Shown here piece by piece: positions 9,155 to 17,580 of a stretch of DNA of 64,000 bases. The notes under the pieces were generated by a model. That model did no database searches. It worked only from the letters and a program-made list of their open reading frames with translations, and was not told the DNA's origin. A program made the translations under genes and the position numbers. Source of the stretch: JAKAWQ01 sp035509315 (lineage in GTDB: Bacteria; Pseudomonadota; Alphaproteobacteria; Acetobacterales; Acetobacteraceae). Location of the stretch: NCBI GenBank assembly GCA_035509315.1, contig DATJLS010000030.1, positions 123,591 to 187,590 on the forward strand, in the 5' to 3' direction. How positions within the stretch are numbered: position 1 is the first letter of the stretch; each line of letters starts with the position of its first letter.

Positions 9155-9385
9155 GTGCCTGCCACTCCTTTCAGCACGATCACGCCCGGCGCCTTCGTCC
9201 GCCATCCGGACCGCCCGGACTGGGGGCTGGGCCAGGTCCAGTCCGCCATCGGGGCGCGGATCACCGTGAATTTCGAGAATGCAGGCAAGGTGCTGATCAA
9301 TGCCGCGCTGGTGAGCCTCGAGCCGGTTTCCGCGCCTGAGCTTGACGCGGCGGCGCGGAGACCAAAATCTTCATTCGAACCATGA
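9155..9385 (+). CDS. DUF3553 protein
   Basis: A small 76-residue protein read from GTG 9155, with GGAGGG 5 nt upstream. The core FVRHPDRPDWGLGQVQS followed by VNFENAGKVLIN matches DUF3553, a short beta-barrel-like domain common in alphaproteobacteria. Longer in-frame reading upstream crosses the antisense of chpT and is not credible. The stop overlaps the moaA start (ATGA), so the two are co-translated. The function of the family is unknown. Confidence 0.85.
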   Translation: MPATPFSTITPGAFVRHPDRPDWGLGQVQSAIGARITVNFENAGKVLINAALVSLEPVSAPELDAAARRPKSSFEP

Positions 9386-10380
9386 TCGACCCTTTCGGCC
9401 GCGCCATCACCTATATCCGCGTGTCGGTCACCGACCGCTGCGATCTTCGCTGCGTCTATTGCATGGCGGAGGATATGACCTTTCTGCCGAAGGCGGAGAT
9501 CCTCTCGCTCGAGGAGCTGGAGCGGTTGTGCGGGGCCTTCATCGGGCTCGGCGTGCGGAAGATCCGCCTGACGGGTGGCGAGCCGCTGGTGCGGCGGGAT
9601 GTGATGCGGCTGATCGAAACTCTCGGCCGGCGGCTTGGGCCGGGGCCCGAAGAGTGGCTCGAGGAGCTCACCCTCACCACCAACGGCACGCAGCTCGCCC
9701 GCTTTGCCGGCGCGCTGGCAGCGGCCGGGGTGCGGCGGATCAATGTCAGCCTGGATACGCTGGATCGCGAAAAATTCACCGCCATCACGCGCCGCGGGCG
9801 GATCGAGCAGGTTCTCGAGGGGCTTTCCGCCGCGCGCGAGGCCGGGCTTGCAGTGAAGATCAACACCGTGGCGCTTCGGGGCGTCAACGAAGATGAGTTC
9901 GAGGACCTGATTCGGTGGTGCGGCGAGCAGGGCTTCGATCTCTGCCTGATCGAGACCATGCCGATGGGCGAGATCGATGCCGCGCGGGTGGAGCAGTATC
10001 TGCCGCTCTCGCTTGTTCGCGCGCGGCTCAAGCGGCACTTCACCTTGACCGAGACCGATTATCGCACCGGCGGGCCGGCCCGTTACTACAATATCGCCGA
10101 GACCGGGCGGCGCCTCGGCTTCATCACGCCGATGACGCACAATTTCTGCGAGAGCTGCAACCGCGTGCGGCTGACCTGCACCGGCACGCTCTATATGTGC
10201 CTCGGCCAGGACGATGCCGCCGATCTTCGCCGGCCGCTTCGCGAAGGGGCGAGCGAGGAGGCGCTGCGCGCGGCCATCCGCGAGGCGATCGCGCGCAAGC
10301 CGAAGGGCCATGATTTCGTGATCGACCGCAGGCAGGACCGCCCTTCGGTCGCGCGGCATATGAGCGTGACGGGCGGGTGA
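9382..10380 (+). CDS. moaA: GTP 3',8-cyclase MoaA (molybdenum cofactor biosynthesis)
   Basis: A 332-residue radical SAM enzyme with the N-terminal cluster motif C20-xxx-C24-xx-C27 (CDLRCVYC), a GGEP SAM-binding segment (RLTGGEPLVR), and the C-terminal second [4Fe-4S] cluster motif NFCESCNRVRLTCTG. It converts GTP to 3',8-cyclo-7,8-dihydro-GTP with MoaC. The usual C-terminal GG is present as ...VTGG. It is coupled to the DUF3553 gene. No moaC or other moa gene lies nearby and I see no Moco riboswitch upstream. Confidence 0.96.
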   Translation: MIDPFGRAITYIRVSVTDRCDLRCVYCMAEDMTFLPKAEILSLEELERLCGAFIGLGVRKIRLTGGEPLVRRDVMRLIETLGRRLGPGPEEWLEELTLTTNGTQLARFAGALAAAGVRRINVSLDTLDREKFTAITRRGRIEQVLEGLSAAREAGLAVKINTVALRGVNEDEFEDLIRWCGEQGFDLCLIETMPMGEIDAARVEQYLPLSLVRARLKRHFTLTETDYRTGGPARYYNIAETGRRLGFITPMTHNFCESCNRVRLTCTGTLYMCLGQDDAADLRRPLREGASEEALRAAIREAIARKPKGHDFVIDRRQDRPSVARHMSVTGG

Positions 10381-10395
10381 GAGGTCGGCAAAATG

Positions 10396-10497
10396 TCAGC
10401 CATTCAGCGGCCAGGTGTCGATGATCGTGTGTCGTGCCTGACCAAGCAGGCTGCGCGCGAGGAGAAATTCCCTCGAGGCCCGGAAGATTTTCCCACG
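10396..10497 (-). pseudogene. C-terminal remnant of a second thpR copy
   Basis: Reading minus from about 10497 gives 33 residues, ...REFLLARSLLGQARHTII..., ending at the same place as the intact ThpR 400 bp away (REFVLVHSLLGQTRHII...). The DNA 3' of both stops also matches (GGCA[AG][AG]ATGTCAGCC). No start or catalytic HxT motifs are left. It is the decayed end of a tandem duplicate, with the small lipoprotein gene now lying between the two copies. Confidence 0.8.
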
Positions 10498-10565
10498 AGG
10501 CCGGATGCGGGCGCGCAGCCACGCGAGCAGGCTCGCGCGATGCGGCCAGCGATGGAGATGGGTTC

Positions 10566-10754
10566 GTGAAGGCGGGACGAATCTGTGCCGCGATCGCCGG
10601 CCTGATCATCGCCGCGATGATTTCCGCCCTGGGTGGCTGCAGCGACGGCGCGACGAACAAGGATGCGACCGCCACCACGCCCGCCCCACCGGGATCGTTC
10701 ACGGTCCATATGGGCGGAGAGATGACGGGTTTTGCCGGTGCCGGCAGTCCGTAA
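10566..10754 (+). CDS. Small lipoprotein, hypothetical
   Basis: This reads as a 62-residue protein from GTG 10566: basic start (VKAGR), hydrophobic h-region (ICAAIAGLIIAAMISA), and lipobox LGGC with the cysteine at about residue 19, followed by a short Thr/Ala/Pro-rich linker and a Gly/Met-rich tail. A weak GGAG lies ~8 nt upstream. It fits the general pattern of the very small lipoproteins at 18254-18795 (lipobox then a low-complexity tail of under 45 residues), but the tails are not alike. No family recognised. Confidence 0.6.
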   Translation: MKAGRICAAIAGLIIAAMISALGGCSDGATNKDATATTPAPPGSFTVHMGGEMTGFAGAGSP

Positions 10755-10815
10755 CCGCTCATTCGTTCGAACGTCTGCCTACGATTTCAAGTCCCGCAGG
10801 AAGTTCGGCAGGATG

Positions 10816-11439
10816 TCAGCCGCAGAGCGGCCAGCGACCGAGTATTATGTGCCGAGTTTGACCGAGCAGGCTATGCACGAGAACAAACTCCCGTGCAATC
10901 CAGGAGATCTTTTCAACGGGCTGCTCGGGAACGTTGCGGTCATCATATAGCAGCGTCATGTGCGGGGTAAAACGCAGCTCCGCTCCCGGTCTGTACCCGA
11001 CACTTCTCACTGCTGCGGCAAGAATTTTCTGAAACGCGATGGCTTCGGCGACACCATCGCCGCCATGCAGCACGAACGGCAGATTGCCCCCTCTGCGGCG
11101 AAAACTCCCGGCGCGATCAAGCGTGATCCTGAACGGCTCCGCCACGACAATCGCTGCGGCTTCACGCGCCGCGGCAACGATGTCTCGCGGCAGGCCGTTG
11201 AAATCCCCAAGGTGATAGAGCGTGATGTGGAAACGTTCCGTCGCGAGCGGTCTGCCTCTCAAGCCATTGTCGCCGCGCAATTGGTTGGCGCGTATTGCGG
11301 TCTCCTTCGCGGCCTCCGCATCGGGAAAGAAGGCGAAAAACAATCGGTCCGCCGGTCTCCGCTGCGGCCGGGGGTACCTGGTCCCGGGAGGCTTGGATGA
11401 CGTGGGAGGCAATCCGTCGAAAGGAAGCTGCTCAAGCAT
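10816..11439 (-). CDS. thpR: RNA 2',3'-cyclic phosphodiesterase (2'-5' RNA ligase family)
   Basis: The 207-residue protein carries the two HxT catalytic motifs of the 2H phosphoesterase superfamily, HITLYHL (about residue 70) and HMTLLYD (about 160), at the normal spacing. ThpR/LigT opens 2',3'-cyclic phosphates on RNA ends and can reversibly make 2'-5' linkages. An N-terminal extension of about 30 residues, rich in Pro, precedes the fold (DRLFFAFFPD). GC is lower than its neighbours. A C-terminal fragment of a second copy lies at 10396-10497. Confidence 0.9.
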   Translation of the reverse strand: MLEQLPFDGLPPTSSKPPGTRYPRPQRRPADRLFFAFFPDAEAAKETAIRANQLRGDNGLRGRPLATERFHITLYHLGDFNGLPRDIVAAAREAAAIVVAEPFRITLDRAGSFRRRGGNLPFVLHGGDGVAEAIAFQKILAAAVRSVGYRPGAELRFTPHMTLLYDDRNVPEQPVEKISWIAREFVLVHSLLGQTRHIILGRWPLCG

Positions 11440-11528
11440 AGGATATGTCCTGCCGGTTGGAATGTTTCCAATATGTTCTTTATAAGAAACGAAAGCGAAT
11501 CAAGCGAAGACTCGCAGCGTCCTTCCGA

Positions 11529-12293
11529 TCAATGACTTGCGGTCTTTGCCGCCAGAGTTTCCCCGGCGCTCAATGGGACGGGCAGAAACGGCGCGTGGTC
11601 GGGAGGGCCGGCCGCGAAGAGCCAAATCGGATTCCCCTGTCGCGGAATGGCGAGCAGCGAAGAAGAGACCGTGCCGAAGCCGGCACGGACGGGAACGTTG
11701 ATCTCGCTGCCGGGCAGGCCGGATCGGTCGGCAAGGATTTTCGTCCATGACTCCCAGTCGCCAATGGCGGGATCGGGCGGGAGGGCGGTGCGGAAGCGGG
11801 GCAGATAGCGGGCGACGCGCGGGCTTTCCGGATCGTCCGGGTCGCGGGCGGTGACCATGTGAACGCCGGAGGGGAGCGGCGCAGTTTCTACCGGCCCGGA
11901 ACCGTCCGCGCACTGGAAGATCGCCGTGCTTGCGTCAGCAAGAATTAGGTTGAATGGACGGAATTTTCCCGCATCGAGCGCCGCGACCGCCTCCGCCGCT
12001 TCCCCGGCGGTTTTCTTTTCGAGAGCGTGCAAAGGCAATATGCCGCGGCTTTCCTTGTCCGGCGCAGGGCCGAGGCTGCCCGGCCGATTGAGCACGCAGC
12101 AGACGACGCTTGCGCCATTGACCGCCATCCAGGTTCCGCCGGCGTTCCGGTCCCGCCCACCGACGATATCCGGCCGGTCCGGCCACCAGCGACCTGGCGG
12201 GTCCCACGGGCGGTCCACCCGCTCGTCCCGGTTGGCGGCAAGCATGACGGGAAACGCTTCCCCTGGCGCGATCCGAAGGACGACGGTGCACAC
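11529..12293 (-). CDS. NRDE (TANGO2-like) family protein
   Basis: At 254 residues it begins MCTVV and contains LAANRDE at about 18-24, the signature that names the NRDE/TANGO2 family; the N-terminal Cys and the R/D residues suggest an Ntn-hydrolase-like fold. GGRDRNAGGTW is a second conserved block. Eukaryotic TANGO2 is linked to heme/lipid handling, but the bacterial role is not settled. It ends 89 bp downstream of the thpR start on the same strand and follows the MFS gene. Confidence 0.85.
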   Translation of the reverse strand: MCTVVLRIAPGEAFPVMLAANRDERVDRPWDPPGRWWPDRPDIVGGRDRNAGGTWMAVNGASVVCCVLNRPGSLGPAPDKESRGILPLHALEKKTAGEAAEAVAALDAGKFRPFNLILADASTAIFQCADGSGPVETAPLPSGVHMVTARDPDDPESPRVARYLPRFRTALPPDPAIGDWESWTKILADRSGLPGSEINVPVRAGFGTVSSSLLAIPRQGNPIWLFAAGPPDHAPFLPVPLSAGETLAAKTASH

Positions 12294-12316
12294 TGTTCAG
12301 CCGGCGCGGCGCCTTT

Positions 12317-13540
12317 TCATCGCGTCGCGCTTCCGGGATGGGCTTCGTTCGGTCCGACGTGCTTTGCCCTGCTCGCCGCGGGCCGAGGCATGGCGATCGC
12401 GGTCGCGAGCCAGACAAGGGCCAGGAGTGCCGTGAAGATGAAGACCCCGACCGGCCCGCCCCAGGAAGCCGCGAGCCCGCCGATCGCGCCGCCGATGAAG
12501 ATGCCGAGGAATTGCAGGCTCGAATAGATGCCCAGCGCCGTGCCCTTGGCCTCGGCCGGGGCAAAGCGGCTGACGAGGGAAGGCAGCATCGCCTCCATGG
12601 AATTGAAGGCGGCGAAGAAAAGGGTGAGTGCGACGAGCACGATGGCCGCATCCTTCCCGGCGAAGCCAAGGGCGAGGACCGTCACCAGAAGGACGGCGAT
12701 CGCCGTGATGAAGACTTCCTTCATCCGTCCGCCGCGCTCGGCAAGGATGACCGCCGGCACCATCAGCGCGACCGATGCCGCGAGCACGGGCAGATAGATC
12801 ATCCATTCCCGGCCCGGACCCACGCCGAAGGCGGCGGCAAGCACCGGCGGAACGGCGAGGAAGCTCGCGGTCAGAATTGCATGCAGCGAGAAAATCCCGA
12901 GATCGAGACGGAGCAGCTCGCGGTCCCTGAGCACGCGGGCGAAGAGCGCGGGCACGGCCTCGGCCTCCCGCTGGACGGTGAGGCGCTCGGAGCGCGGCAC
13001 CGCGCAGAGCGTCACTCCGATGCCGAGGAGCGCCAGCAACGCGGTGAGCCAGAAGATGCCAGGAACGCCGATCAAGGCATTGAAGACAGGGCCAAGGACG
13101 ATCGCGACGACGAAGGCGAACCCGATGGTGACGCCGACCATCGCCATCGCGCGCGTGCGCACCTCCGCGCGCGTGAGATCGGCGACGAGGGCGAGAATGA
13201 CCGAGCCGACCGCGCCCGCGCCCTGAAGGATGCGGCCGATCAGCACGCCCTCGATCGAGCCGGCACGCGCGGCAACGACGCTGCCGGCGGCGAAGAAGAG
13301 GAGCCCGATCGTGATCATGATCTTCCGGCCGATGCGGTCGGAGAGAAGACCGAAGGGGATCTGCAGAAGGCCTTGCGTGAGGCCGTAGGCGCCGAGCGCA
13401 AGCCCGATCATCGCCGGGGTGGAACCGCGCAATCCGCGCGCATAAGCCTCGAACACCGGGTAGATCATGAAAAGGCCAAGCAGCCGCAAAGCGAAAACCG
13501 CGGCGAGCGTGCTCGCCGCGCGGCGTTCCTTTTCGTTCAT
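12317..13540 (-). CDS. MFS transporter (YajR-like drug:H+ antiporter type)
   Basis: It is a 407-residue protein counted from ATG 13540, chosen because GGGGAGAGGG lies just upstream; an in-frame longer reading to 13660 lacks membrane or family features. There are twelve predicted TM helices, the motif-A signature GLLSDRIGRK after TM2, and motif-C-like Gly/Pro-rich sequence. It reads like the proteobacterial YajR group, though the extra C-terminal domain of E. coli YajR is missing. Substrate unknown. The gene leads the MFS-NRDE same-strand pair. Confidence 0.88.
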   Translation of the reverse strand: MNEKERRAASTLAAVFALRLLGLFMIYPVFEAYARGLRGSTPAMIGLALGAYGLTQGLLQIPFGLLSDRIGRKIMITIGLLFFAAGSVVAARAGSIEGVLIGRILQGAGAVGSVILALVADLTRAEVRTRAMAMVGVTIGFAFVVAIVLGPVFNALIGVPGIFWLTALLALLGIGVTLCAVPRSERLTVQREAEAVPALFARVLRDRELLRLDLGIFSLHAILTASFLAVPPVLAAAFGVGPGREWMIYLPVLAASVALMVPAVILAERGGRMKEVFITAIAVLLVTVLALGFAGKDAAIVLVALTLFFAAFNSMEAMLPSLVSRFAPAEAKGTALGIYSSLQFLGIFIGGAIGGLAASWGGPVGVFIFTALLALVWLATAIAMPRPAASRAKHVGPNEAHPGSATR

Positions 13541-13621
13541 TGTCCCTCTCCCCTTTCGGGCGGAGTAGGCGTGGGCGAAAGGTGAGTCAACCGCATGGCC
13601 GGTGGACGTTTTGACCCATCG

Positions 13622-13720
13622 GAGCGTGATGACCGGAGGTGGGGACACCGGAGGTCTCAATCACCCGAGAAGACAAAGGCCGAGAGCGGGATGGGTGAGT
13701 GCCGACGATCTCGTCCCGCC
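13622..13720 (+). repeat. Dispersed palindromic repeat, copy 1
   Basis: Begins GAGCGTGATGACCGGAGGTG and ends at a CTCGTCCCG block immediately before the purB stop. It contains AATCAC-CGAGAA-ACAA and GAGAGCGGGATGGGTG, the blocks shared by five other intergenic copies (19828, 34353, 46766, 51431, 54831). GCGGGAT and ATC[TC]CGTCCCGC can pair as a stem. Confidence 0.75.
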
Positions 13721-15094
13721 CTAGGCCGCGGCAGCCATGGCAGGGCCGGGCTCGCCGAAGGCACGGATGAAGAGCTGATCGAGCGCGGCGAGGTGCAGCG
13801 CGGGGTCCATCGCGGCATCGAGCGCGGTTTTCGGCACGCGGCCGGCGACCTCGGGATCCGCCTCCAGATTTTCGCGAAAACTTTTTCCTTCCTTCGTGCC
13901 GGGCGCTTCCCCAAGGGCTTCCCATGTGGCCATGGCATTGCGCTGGACGATGCGGTACGCATCCTCGCGCAAAAATCCCGCACGTGTCAGCGCGAGCAGC
14001 ACCTCGCCCGAATGGATGACGCCGCCAAGACTTTCGAGATTGGCGCGCATGCGTTCGGGATAGATGGTGAGGCGCGCGACCAGGCCGGCCGCGCGGGCAA
14101 GCGCGAAATCGAGCGCGATGGTGGCATCCGGCGCCATCACGCGCTCGACGCTCGAATGGCTGATATCGCGCTCGTGCCAGAGCGCCACGTTCTCGAGCGC
14201 GGGAATGACGGAGGCGCGCACGAGGCGCGCAAGGCCGGTGAGATTTTCGGAGAGCACCGGGTTGCGCTTGTGGGGCATCGCGCTCGAGCCCTTCTGGCCG
14301 GCATGGAAGAATTCCTCCGCCTCGCGGACCTCGGAACGCTGGAGATGTCGGATCTCGGTTGCCAGCCTCTCGATCCCCGAGGCGATGACGGCGAGCATGG
14401 AGAAGAAAACGGCATGCCGGTCGCGCGGGATCACCTGGGTGGAAATGGTCTCGGGCCTGAGGCCGAGGGCCGGCAGGACATGAGCCTCGATCCGCGGATC
14501 GAGATGGGCATAGGTGCCGACCGCGCCGGAGATCGCGCCGACCGCGATCTCCGCCCGCGCCGCGGCGAGACGATCGAGGTTGCGGGAGAACTCGGCATAA
14601 TGGCCGGCGAGCTTGAGGCCGAAGGTGGTGGGCTCGGCATGGATGCCGTGGCTGCGGCCGATGGTGAGCGTGTATTTGTGCTCGAAGGCGCGGGTCTTCA
14701 GAGCGCTGCGCAGGCTTTCGATGTCTGCGCGCAGGAGATCGGCGGCGCGGGTGAGCTGGACCGCGAAGGCGGTATCCAGCACGTCCGAGGAGGTGAGGCC
14801 GAGATGGAGGAAGCGGCTCTCCGGGCCGATCGCCTCGCCGAGCCAGGTCAGGAAGGCGATGACGTCGTGGCGCGTCTCCGCCTCGATCGCGGCGATGCGG
14901 GCGAGTTCGGCCGGACCGATGGCGGCTGTGGCTCTCGATCCCTTGTCGCGGATCATCCTGGCCGCCTCGCCGGGGATCTGGCCCAGTTCGGCCATCGCCT
15001 CGGCGGCGAGCGCCTCGATCTCGAACCAGATGGCGAACCGCGCCTCGGGCGACCAGATCTTTTCCATCTCGGGGCGGCTGTAGCGCGGGATCAT
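13721..15094 (-). CDS. purB: Adenylosuccinate lyase
   Basis: The 457-residue enzyme carries the fumarase/ASL superfamily signature GSSAMPHKRNP (about 262-272) with the mobile catalytic serine, the TSSDVLDTA block near 100 and the HGIHAEP block carrying the catalytic His near 150. It catalyses two steps of purine synthesis: SAICAR to AICAR and adenylosuccinate to AMP, both releasing fumarate. Length and order are standard. A GAAGGAA Shine-Dalgarno precedes the ATG. The neighbouring TerC-family gene is divergent. Confidence 0.97.
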   Translation of the reverse strand: MIPRYSRPEMEKIWSPEARFAIWFEIEALAAEAMAELGQIPGEAARMIRDKGSRATAAIGPAELARIAAIEAETRHDVIAFLTWLGEAIGPESRFLHLGLTSSDVLDTAFAVQLTRAADLLRADIESLRSALKTRAFEHKYTLTIGRSHGIHAEPTTFGLKLAGHYAEFSRNLDRLAAARAEIAVGAISGAVGTYAHLDPRIEAHVLPALGLRPETISTQVIPRDRHAVFFSMLAVIASGIERLATEIRHLQRSEVREAEEFFHAGQKGSSAMPHKRNPVLSENLTGLARLVRASVIPALENVALWHERDISHSSVERVMAPDATIALDFALARAAGLVARLTIYPERMRANLESLGGVIHSGEVLLALTRAGFLREDAYRIVQRNAMATWEALGEAPGTKEGKSFRENLEADPEVAGRVPKTALDAAMDPALHLAALDQLFIRAFGEPGPAMAAAA

Positions 15095-15177
15095 CGCCGG
15101 AGGTTCCTTCTTCGCGGCTTTCGCTAGCGCCGAGCCTGGCGGCTTGACAAGGCCGTGACGGCGGGCGGGAAGAGCGA

Positions 15178-15789
15178 ATGGATTTTTCCGGCCTCCTGCC
15201 CGAGCTTGCGACCCTTGCCCAGGTGCTGCTGATCGACCTCGTGCTCGCCGGGGACAATGCGGTGGTGGTGGGGCTCGCGGTCGCCGGGCTCGAGGGGGGG
15301 AAGAAGCGCCGGGCGATCGCGCTCGGCGTCGCCGTGGCGGCGCTGCTTCGGATCGGCTTCGCGATCGGGGCGCTTGGGCTGCTTGCGGTCATCGGCCTGC
15401 AGCTCGCCGGCGGGCTGCTGCTGCTCTGGGTCGCCTGGAAGAGTTTTCGCGAGTTCGCGCACATGCGCCGGCATGAGGAGCCGCCCTTGCCGCGAAAGCC
15501 CCGGAGCATGGCGGGCGCCATGGGGCGGATCGTGCTCGCCGATCTTTCGATGAGCCTCGATAACGTGCTCGCCGTGGCCGGCGCGGCGCACGCGCATCCC
15601 TGGGTGATGGTGTTCGGGCTCGCGCTCTCGGTTCTGCTGATGGGCGTGGCGGCGGATCTCGTCTCCCGGCTGCTCGAGCGGCGGCGATGGATCGCCTGGA
15701 TCGGCTTGCTGATCGTGCTTTCGGTGGCGATCAGGATGATCTGGGAAGGATCCTTCGAGGTCGCGGGCAACCTGCAGCGATTCCGCTGA
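15178..15789 (+). CDS. TerC-family membrane protein (YjbE-like)
   Basis: A 203-residue membrane protein with six or seven helices and the paired acidic motifs of the TerC superfamily: LAGDNAVVVG in the first half and MSLDNVLAVAG in the second. These Asp/Asn residues are thought to line a metal path; relatives export manganese. A cytosolic basic loop lies at about 93-112. GGAAGAG precedes the start. It ends one base before the radC stop on the other strand, leaving no spacer for separate terminators. Confidence 0.88.
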   Translation: MDFSGLLPELATLAQVLLIDLVLAGDNAVVVGLAVAGLEGGKKRRAIALGVAVAALLRIGFAIGALGLLAVIGLQLAGGLLLLWVAWKSFREFAHMRRHEEPPLPRKPRSMAGAMGRIVLADLSMSLDNVLAVAGAAHAHPWVMVFGLALSVLLMGVAADLVSRLLERRRWIAWIGLLIVLSVAIRMIWEGSFEVAGNLQRFR

Positions 15790-16527
15790 TCAGATCAGCC
15801 CCTCGCCGCGGAGGCTCGTCCAGCGTCCGTTGCCGACGATGACGTGATCGTGCAGTGCGATCGAGAGGCCGGTGAGCACCCTGGCGATCTGATTCGTCAT
15901 CGCGATATCGTCCTGCGAGGGCGTGGGATCGCCGGAGGGATGGTTGTGCACGAGGATCAGCGCCGTGGCGCCGAGCTCGAGGGCGCGCTTCGCCACCTCG
16001 CGCGGATAGACGGGCGCGTGATTGACGGTGCCGCGCGATTGCTCCTCGTCGGCGAGCAGGCGATTGCGGGAATCGAGGAAGAGGACATGGAATTTCTCGG
16101 TCTTCTCGCGGCCAAGGCGCGCATGGAGATAATCCATCAGGGCGTCCCAGTTCTTGAGCACCGGCCGCGCGATGACCTCGGCGCGGGCGAGGCGAAGAGC
16201 CGCGGCCTGGACCGTCTTCAGCGCCGCGATCCCTGCCGCGCCGAGCCCCGGCACGCGGGCGAGATCGGCCTCGGGCGCGGCGATGGCGGCGGCGAAGCTC
16301 CGGAAGCGGAAAAGCAGATCCTTGGCCATCGGCTTGGTGTCCCGCCGCGGCAGGGCGAGGAAAAGCACCATCTCCAGAAGATCCTGGTCGTTGAGCGAAT
16401 CCGGCCCGGCCTTGAGCAGGCGGGCCCGCATGCGCGCGCGGTGGCCGGCCGGGCCCAAGGAGACATTGGCTGAGAGATCGGCCGGCTCGGTCGCGGTTTC
16501 GTCAGGCGGCAGGAGGGGGCCCGGCAT
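15790..16527 (-). CDS. radC: RadC-family JAB-domain protein
   Basis: In this 245-residue protein an N-terminal helix-hairpin-helix region (about 75-105, VPGLGAAGIAALK) is followed by a JAB/MPN metalloprotease-like domain with HNHPSGDPTPSQDD, the JAMM zinc motif. Despite the name it is not established as a repair enzyme. It lies 38 bp downstream of map on the same strand, a gene pair often seen in alphaproteobacteria. There is no evident Shine-Dalgarno before the ATG at 16527. Confidence 0.9.
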   Translation of the reverse strand: MPGPLLPPDETATEPADLSANVSLGPAGHRARMRARLLKAGPDSLNDQDLLEMVLFLALPRRDTKPMAKDLLFRFRSFAAAIAAPEADLARVPGLGAAGIAALKTVQAAALRLARAEVIARPVLKNWDALMDYLHARLGREKTEKFHVLFLDSRNRLLADEEQSRGTVNHAPVYPREVAKRALELGATALILVHNHPSGDPTPSQDDIAMTNQIARVLTGLSIALHDHVIVGNGRWTSLRGEGLI

Positions 16528-16565
16528 GGAAGGACAAAACTACCAGCGCCGAAGCGGCTGGGGAA

Positions 16566-17372
16566 TCAGCCTGTCACGTAGGGCGGCTTTTCGAAGCCTG
16601 CCGGTGAGTGCGTGAAGATCTCGCAGCCCGTCTCGGTGACGCCGATCATGTGCTCGAACTGGGCGGAGAGGCTGCGGTCCCTCGTCACCGCCGTCCAGCC
16701 GTCATCGAGGATCTTCACCTCCGGGCGCCCGGCATTCACCATCGGCTCGATCGTGAAGAACATGCCGGGGCGCAGCACCGGACCATCGCCGGCGCGGCCG
16801 AAATGCAGCACGTTCGGCGGCTCATGGAAGCGGCGGCCGATGCCGTGGCCGCAAAAATCGCGCACCACGCTGAAGCGCTGCGATTCGACGAAACGCTGGA
16901 TGGCATGGCCGATATCGCCGAAGGTGGCGCCGGGACGCACCGTGGCGACGCCCTCCATCAAGGCGGCATAGGTCACGTCGATCAGCATCCGCGCGCGGGT
17001 GGAGGGGCGGCCCACGACGTACATGCGCGAGGTATCGCCGTGCCAGCCATCGAGGATGACGGTGACGTCGATATTCAGGATGTCTCCGTCGAGCAGGCGG
17101 CGCTCGCCCGGAATGCCATGGCAGACGACGTGATTGATCGAGGTGCAGACCGATTTCGGATAGCCGCGATAATTGAGCGGGGCCGGCACCGCGCCGTGAT
17201 CGAGAATGAATGTGTGGCAGAGACGGTCGATCTCCGCCGTGGTGACTCCGGGCACGACGTAGGACGTGACCATGTCGAGGGTTTCGGCGGCGAGGCGGCC
17301 GGCAGCCCGCATGCCCGCGAAATCCTCAGGCTGGTGAATGAAGATGCGCCTCGGGTCGGCTTCGCCGTCCAT
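16566..17372 (-). CDS. map: Methionine aminopeptidase, type I
   Basis: The start is ATG 17372 (268 aa), with GGAGGCAGG directly upstream; in-frame sequence out to 17681 overlaps the divergent lipoprotein gene and is not family-like. Motifs seen: HGAVPAPLNYRGYPKSVC, HGIPG, NIDVT with the first metal Asp, HGDTSRMY with the second, CGHGIGRRFHEPP and FTIEPM. It removes the initiator methionine from nascent proteins using two metal ions. Co-directional with radC. Confidence 0.96.
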   Translation of the reverse strand: MDGEADPRRIFIHQPEDFAGMRAAGRLAAETLDMVTSYVVPGVTTAEIDRLCHTFILDHGAVPAPLNYRGYPKSVCTSINHVVCHGIPGERRLLDGDILNIDVTVILDGWHGDTSRMYVVGRPSTRARMLIDVTYAALMEGVATVRPGATFGDIGHAIQRFVESQRFSVVRDFCGHGIGRRFHEPPNVLHFGRAGDGPVLRPGMFFTIEPMVNAGRPEVKILDDGWTAVTRDRSLSAQFEHMIGVTETGCEIFTHSPAGFEKPPYVTG

Positions 17373-17484
17373 CCTGCCTCCGTCCGTCGCGGCGGCTCGA
17401 TCGCCGCGACCATCACGCGAAGATGCGCAAGCCATCCGAGCGGCGCAAGGGTCGCGGGCGGTATCGCATCGGTCCCCCGCCCGG

Positions 17485-17514
17485 GACGCAGCGATGATCG
17501 ACGCAGCGATGATC
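17485..17514 (+). repeat. Exact 15-bp tandem duplication
   Basis: GACGCAGCGATGATC occurs twice head to tail in the divergent map/lipoprotein spacer. It is one of several exact short tandem duplications in the window. Confidence 0.8.
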
Positions 17515-17580
17515 GCTGCCGATCGGGTCCGCCCTGGAATCGCCCGACTCTTGCCCCAGCCCGCGCGCATGCGCGGAGGC

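Noticed and set aside
13587..15770. Open frame of about 727 codons on the minus strand across purB
   Set aside because: purB has complete family motifs in another frame of the same strand; this frame is Arg/His/Ala-rich and runs across gene boundaries.
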